Source: an uncultured Veillonella sp. (GTDB taxonomy: Bacteria > Bacillota > Negativicutes > Veillonellales > Veillonellaceae). Taken from it: a stretch of DNA of 8,885 nt. The stretch covers positions 1 through 8,885 of the forward strand of contig CAKPSA010000051.1 in assembly GCA_934183145.1 (NCBI GenBank). The letters run 5' to 3'. This document shows, piece by piece, positions 6,120 to 8,885 of the stretch. The notes beneath the pieces are model-generated. The model worked only from the letters and a program-made list of their open reading frames with translations. It was not told the DNA's origin and searched no databases. The position numbers and the translations under genes were made by a program. How positions within the stretch are numbered: the first letter of the stretch is position 1; each line of letters starts with the position of its first letter.

Positions 6120-7130
6120 ATGTCAGAGTCTAAGGAACAACAAAAACATTTCTATTTGCGCAATAATGATGCGCTTATGAATAGTACCAAGTTGTCTATG
6201 AAAGCTAAACAAAGCATATTATTATCTAAGGCTGAGAATACTGTAGATGCTTACGAATCAGATTGGGATGATTTCGTTGATTGGTGTACCTATCAAAAGG
6301 TAGCTTATTTTCCGGCTACACCAGAAACCATAGTGAACTATATTAATGATCTTGCTGATTATGCTAAGGCAAATACAATCTCTCGTCGTATTAGCGCTAT
6401 ATCTGAGAATTATAATGCCTCTGGACATCGGGATAATCCATGTATGGCACCAATCGTAAAACAAGCGTTACGAGGGATTAGACGTTTAAAAGGTACATTC
6501 CAACAAGGTAAGACACCAGTTCTATTAGAAGATATTGAAGATATTCTAGATTGTATGACTAAACTAGATGTACCTGAATTACAGCTATTACGAGATAAGG
6601 CTATTCTTTTAATTGGATTTATGGGTGCTTTTCGTCGTAGTGAAATTGCAGCTATTACAGTAGAGCATCTTCAGTTTTCTCCGCAAGGTGTTGAAATATT
6701 TGTACCATCCTCAAAAGCGGACCAAGAAGGTCAAGGTGCTGTGGTAGCCATTCCTCATATACCTGGCTCCCCTTTAGATGCTGTACGGGCCTTACAACAA
6801 TGGTTACGTGCTTCTGGTATTTCTGAAGGCCCTGTATTTAGAGGTTTTACTAAAAATATGTCATTACGTAAAACGGCTATATCCGATAAGATGATTGCAG
6901 AAATCGTAAAAAAATATATTTCTCTTATCGGTCTTGATCCAACTATGTATGGTGCCCATAGTCTACGTCATGGCTTTGCAACAACTGCCGCAGCTTATGG
7001 TGTAGAAGAACGTAATATTATGCGTCAAACACGTCATCATAGTGTTAATATGGTTCGTCGTTATATTAATGAAGCGAATAAGTTTGTAGACAACCCTATT
7101 TCAACAATCTTTGAAAAGCGATTTAGATAA
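6120..7130 (+). CDS. Tyrosine-type site-specific recombinase/integrase
   Basis: A 336-aa protein with a helical core-binding domain (about 33-125; SKAENTVDAYESDWDDFVDWC near 36-56) and a C-terminal catalytic domain (about 135-325). The full active-site set is present: R172 in FRRSEI, K199 in SSKADQEG, H280 and R283 in HSLRHG, H306 in TRHHSV, and the nucleophile Y315 in RRYI. Such enzymes cut and rejoin DNA at specific sites through a 3'-phosphotyrosine. It looks intact. No tRNA, direct repeats or phage genes lie nearby, and both neighbours look like ordinary chromosomal genes, so its target is not evident; it is not obviously XerC or XerD. AAGGGTG (6109-6115) serves as ribosome site. It converges on the LysM gene, with a shared terminator between. 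Confidence 0.92.
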   Translation: MSESKEQQKHFYLRNNDALMNSTKLSMKAKQSILLSKAENTVDAYESDWDDFVDWCTYQKVAYFPATPETIVNYINDLADYAKANTISRRISAISENYNASGHRDNPCMAPIVKQALRGIRRLKGTFQQGKTPVLLEDIEDILDCMTKLDVPELQLLRDKAILLIGFMGAFRRSEIAAITVEHLQFSPQGVEIFVPSSKADQEGQGAVVAIPHIPGSPLDAVRALQQWLRASGISEGPVFRGFTKNMSLRKTAISDKMIAEIVKKYISLIGLDPTMYGAHSLRHGFATTAAAYGVEERNIMRQTRHHSVNMVRRYINEANKFVDNPISTIFEKRFR

Positions 7131-7166
7131 CAATCATATATCAGTTAATAAAATAAAGTATATAAC

Positions 7167-7203
7167 AAAAAGCAGCTATCTCTAACGAGTAGCTGCTTTT
7201 TTG
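7167..7203. terminator. Bidirectional terminator between the recombinase and LysM genes
   Basis: AAAAAGCAGCTA (7167-7178) pairs with TAGCTGCTTTTT (7190-7201). The A and T runs on either side supply a U tract in both directions. It lies 36 bases after the recombinase stop and 22 bases beyond the end of the leftward LysM gene. Confidence 0.92.
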
Positions 7204-7225
7204 CGTGGGATATCCCCATATATAT

Positions 7226-7534
7226 TTAGTTTTGAGCCACATAGTCCAAAGCTCTAACTGGACTATCAGATTTATGTGCTGGTACCTTTAATACTGTACC
7301 AGGTACAAGTGTACCAGAATCACTGATGTTGTTAAGTTCTTTCATGGTATATACCATTTCTCGAACATCCATATCTTTATGAGCTGTACGAGCTGCAATA
7401 TCCCACATAGTATCGCCTGCTTGTACCTTTACTTCACGTACTGCATGTGTATTTGTATCTGTTACAGGATTTGTCATATTATAACCAAATAATACTGTTA
7501 AGCACATTCCTAGCATCATTAATATATTTTTCAT
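7226..7534 (-). CDS. YneA-like LysM protein, probable SOS-induced cell division inhibitor
   Basis: A 102-aa protein with a hydrophobic N-terminal anchor (residues 4-18, after MKN), a short linker and one LysM domain (about 34-85, VQAGDTMWDIAAR to GTVLKVP). LysM binds N-acetylglucosamine polymers, so it should act outside the membrane at peptidoglycan. Size, architecture and divergence from lexA are those of Bacillus YneA, which halts division during the SOS response; the equivalence is inferred from these features, not from similarity scores. The start at 7534 has GAGG six bases upstream. The frame is open for 38 more codons, but that extension runs through the promoter and LexA boxes, so it is not coding. 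The promoter is TTGACC (7624-7619) and TATCAT (7600-7595), with a LexA box between them. Confidence 0.82.
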   Translation of the reverse strand: MKNILMMLGMCLTVLFGYNMTNPVTDTNTHAVREVKVQAGDTMWDIAARTAHKDMDVREMVYTMKELNNISDSGTLVPGTVLKVPAHKSDSPVRALDYVAQN

Positions 7535-7570
7535 CTCATACCTCACATTTATATCGAACATAATATCTGA

Positions 7571-7582
7571 GAACATTTGTTT
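7571..7582. promoter_or_regulatory. LexA box A (downstream of the LysM-gene -10)
   Basis: GAACATTTGTTT matches the core GAAC-N4-GTTC of Bacillus-type LexA boxes with one mismatch. It lies just downstream of the LysM gene's predicted transcription start (near 7588), where bound repressor would block initiation or early elongation. Confidence 0.6.
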
Positions 7583-7594
7583 GTTTACATGCAT

Positions 7595-7624
7595 ATGATA
7601 GCACACGAACGAATGTTCGGTCAA
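7595..7624 (-). promoter_or_regulatory. Promoter of the LysM (YneA-like) gene
   Basis: On the minus strand TTGACC (7624-7619) and TATCAT (7600-7595) are separated by 18 bases, with a TGn extension before the -10. The best LexA box occupies most of the spacer, so this promoter should be tightly repressed until LexA is cleaved. Confidence 0.7.
7606..7619. promoter_or_regulatory. LexA box B (strongest)
   Basis: CGAACGAATGTTCG fits the Bacillus-type LexA consensus CGAACRNRYGTTYC at 13 of 14 positions. It sits between the -35 and -10 of the LysM gene. Confidence 0.88.
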
Positions 7625-7631
7625 GACTTTT

Positions 7632-7645
7632 AGAACAAATGTTTG
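7632..7645. promoter_or_regulatory. LexA box C (lexA autoregulation)
   Basis: AGAACAAATGTTTG matches the LexA consensus at 12 of 14 positions. It overlaps the -35 hexamer of lexA at 7643-7648, so LexA should repress its own gene. It is centred 26 bases from box B. Confidence 0.78.
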
Positions 7646-7671
7646 CAAAAACTTTTAAAATTGCCTATAAT
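7643..7671 (+). promoter_or_regulatory. Promoter of lexA
   Basis: TTGCAA (7643-7648), 17 bases, then a perfect TATAAT (7666-7671). Transcription should start near 7678, leaving an untranslated leader of about 99 nt that I cannot explain further. Confidence 0.78.
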
Positions 7672-7776
7672 AAGTATGTAAGTTAGTAATTATCTTACTT
7701 TTTTATTATAGAGTATGACATGTGTTATTTTTTACGCATTAAAATATTTACAATATATTGACTTTGGAGGTTCATC

Positions 7777-8448
7777 GTGAGACGCCCTGCTACAGATATT
7801 AATACTAAACAGCGCCGTATATTAGATTTTATTAAAGACTCATTACATAATGAATATCGTTGTCCTACAGTTCGTGAAATCTGTACACATGTAGGACTTA
7901 GTTCTACATCTACTGTACAATCTCATTTGAATGCTCTTGAAAAGTTTGGTTATATAAAACGAGATCCTAATAAAAACCGTGCTATTACAGTTTTAGAGGA
8001 TACAAAACCTTCCATTTCTGTAGATGGTAATGAAACTTCCAGTTCAGATAACTTTGAATTTTTAGGGGCCGGCCTTAAACAAGTACCTCTTATTGGTACT
8101 GTTCAAGCTGGTATGCCTATTACCGCTGTAGAAAACTTAGAGTCTACCCTTACATTGCCTGTTCAATTGACTGGAGATTCTGATTGTTTCTTACTTCGTG
8201 TTCAAGGCGAATCTATGATGAATATCGGTATGTATGAAGGCGATATGCTTATTGTACGTCATCAAAATACAGCTAATAATGGAGACGTTGTAGTGGCTCG
8301 TATTGATGATGAAGCTACTGTAAAACGTTTTTACAAAGAAAATGGGCATATTCGTTTACAACCTGAAAATGATGATTTTGATCCTATTATTGTGGATGAC
8401 TGTCATATTGAAGGTCTCGTAATCGGACTTGTACGAGATAGAATTTAA
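7777..8448 (+). CDS. lexA: LexA, SOS response repressor and self-cleaving protease
   Basis: A 223-aa protein. Residues 1-72 form the winged helix-turn-helix that binds SOS boxes (PTVREICTHVGLSSTSTVQSHL at 30-51). A linker (about 73-100) follows, then the S24-type peptidase domain. The cleavage bond is A111-G112 in VQAGMP, the catalytic serine S146 in GESMMN, and the general-base lysine K183 in ATVKRF. RecA on single-stranded DNA triggers autocleavage, which lifts repression. The start codon is GTG at 7777, supported by TTGGAGG seven bases upstream. The linker is somewhat long, giving a protein larger than the roughly 205 aa usual in Bacillus or E. coli. It is divergent from the YneA-like gene and shares LexA boxes with it. 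A terminator follows two bases after the stop. Confidence 0.97.
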   Translation: MRRPATDINTKQRRILDFIKDSLHNEYRCPTVREICTHVGLSSTSTVQSHLNALEKFGYIKRDPNKNRAITVLEDTKPSISVDGNETSSSDNFEFLGAGLKQVPLIGTVQAGMPITAVENLESTLTLPVQLTGDSDCFLLRVQGESMMNIGMYEGDMLIVRHQNTANNGDVVVARIDDEATVKRFYKENGHIRLQPENDDFDPIIVDDCHIEGLVIGLVRDRI

Positions 8449-8449
8449 C

Positions 8450-8481
8450 AAAAAACGGCTACATATTGTAGCCGTTTTTTT
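8450..8481. terminator. Bidirectional terminator after lexA
   Basis: AAAAAACGGCTACA (8450-8463), loop TAT, then TGTAGCCG (8467-8474) and seven T. The A and T runs make it work for lexA and for the convergent transporter gene ending at 8495. Confidence 0.93.
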
Positions 8482-8494
8482 GTTATTATACACT

Positions 8495-8885
8495 TTATAT
8501 TTTATTATAACTGTTTTTTCTACGTAGTGTTGCAAATATAGCACCTGAAATATTATGCCATACACTAAAGATAGCTCCTACTAATGTTGCTAGAGGATTT
8601 AATGCAAAATTTGTTGCTGCTAATGTTACAGCTAACCCGCTATTTTGCATTCCAACCTCTATCGCTAATGCTGTAGTTTTATCATATCTTAATTTAAGTA
8701 TATATCCTACACCTAATCCTAATAGCATGCCAAGTATATTATGTATACCAACAACTATTAGTGTTTCTAGGCCAGAAATTAAAAGTTTATCTCTATTAAC
8801 AGCAATAATGGCTGCTATTAATAATATTATAGCAATCATAGAAACAATAGGACTTATACCATTTAATGTATTAATTCGTGACTTA
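8495..8885 (-). CDS. Bile acid:sodium symporter (BASS) family transporter, C-terminal part
   Basis: The last 129 residues lie in the window and the frame stays open to the edge, so the start is outside. An internal ATG at 8839 is not the start: 15 further in-frame codons precede it. The visible part is highly hydrophobic, with at least three membrane helices. It carries the BASS-family stretches HNILGMLLGLGVGY, AIEVGMQNSGLAV and GAIFSVWHNISGA, which line the substrate and Na+ sites in this family. Family members import organic anions such as bile acids, pantoate or keto acids with sodium; the substrate cannot be named here. The C-terminus is short and basic. It converges on lexA. Confidence 0.88.
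   Translation of the reverse strand, partial: KSRINTLNGISPIVSMIAIILLIAAIIAVNRDKLLISGLETLIVVGIHNILGMLLGLGVGYILKLRYDKTTALAIEVGMQNSGLAVTLAATNFALNPLATLVGAIFSVWHNISGAIFATLRRKNSYNKI

Noticed and set aside
6258..6464. Minus-strand open frame inside the recombinase gene
   Set aside because: Antisense shadow of a clear coding region without start signals.
7556..7567. Fourth LexA-box-like site, GAACATAATATC
   Set aside because: The right half has two mismatches in the GTTC core; probably only a chance half-site.
7535..7648. Longer open frame upstream of the LysM protein
   Set aside because: The extra 38 codons cover the promoter and the LexA boxes, and the extended N-terminus would bury the signal anchor; start 7534 has its own ribosome site.
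7678..7704. Terminator-like GTAAG/CTTAC stem with six T at the start of the lexA leader
   Set aside because: Only a 5-bp AT-rich stem with an 11-base loop, too weak to call an attenuator.
8356..8565. Minus-strand open frame across the lexA end and terminator
   Set aside because: It runs through the terminator hairpin and overlaps two real genes in other frames.

Overview
The window is AT-rich DNA with compact, well-signalled genes: strong GGAGG-type ribosome sites, frequent extended -10 promoters, and AT-flanked hairpin terminators between most units. The gene set is a Bacillus-type SOS module (lexA divergent from a short LysM protein), a VanW-family lipoprotein, DUF1848, DUF4241, a PAP2 phosphatase and a BASS-family transporter. 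This points to a low-GC member of the Bacillota. I lean towards the Negativicutes, perhaps Veillonella, but that is an inference from protein character and composition, not a database match.

Layout. (1) 1-1289: the 5' part of a leftward SAM-dependent methyltransferase, divergent from a rightward DUF1848 protein. The DUF1848 ribosome site lies inside a predicted hairpin. (2) 1357-3185: a two-gene operon, a HAD-family hydrolase followed one base later by a DUF4241 protein, with a good promoter in front and a terminator behind. (3) 3151-3830: mostly without large genes. It holds a 49-codon leftward gene with its own promoter, ribosome site and terminator. Beyond that are about 270 bases of non-coding DNA ending in an orphan terminator, a perfect 15-bp inverted repeat, and the terminator of the next gene. 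(4) 3857-6013: two leftward envelope genes, a PAP2 membrane phosphatase and a VanW/G5-like lipoprotein, each with its own terminator. (5) 6120-7130: a solitary tyrosine recombinase, divergent from vanW. (6) 7226-8481: the SOS module, with a YneA-like LysM protein and lexA transcribed divergently and three LexA-box-like sites in the shared control region. (7) 8495-8885: the C-terminal part of a leftward BASS-family transporter.

How it works together. The clearest functional unit is the SOS pair. LexA should repress itself through a box overlapping its -35, and repress the LysM gene through a box lying between that gene's -35 and -10. This is the same logic as lexA/yneA in Bacillus, where YneA delays division after DNA damage. 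PAP2 and VanW are both envelope-related but appear to be separate transcription units. The HAD-DUF4241 pair is translationally coupled, but its pathway is unknown. I see no tRNA, rRNA, CRISPR array, insertion sequence or prophage block. The best candidates for something undescribed are the 49-aa microprotein with its adjacent non-coding segment, and the hairpin over the DUF1848 ribosome site.
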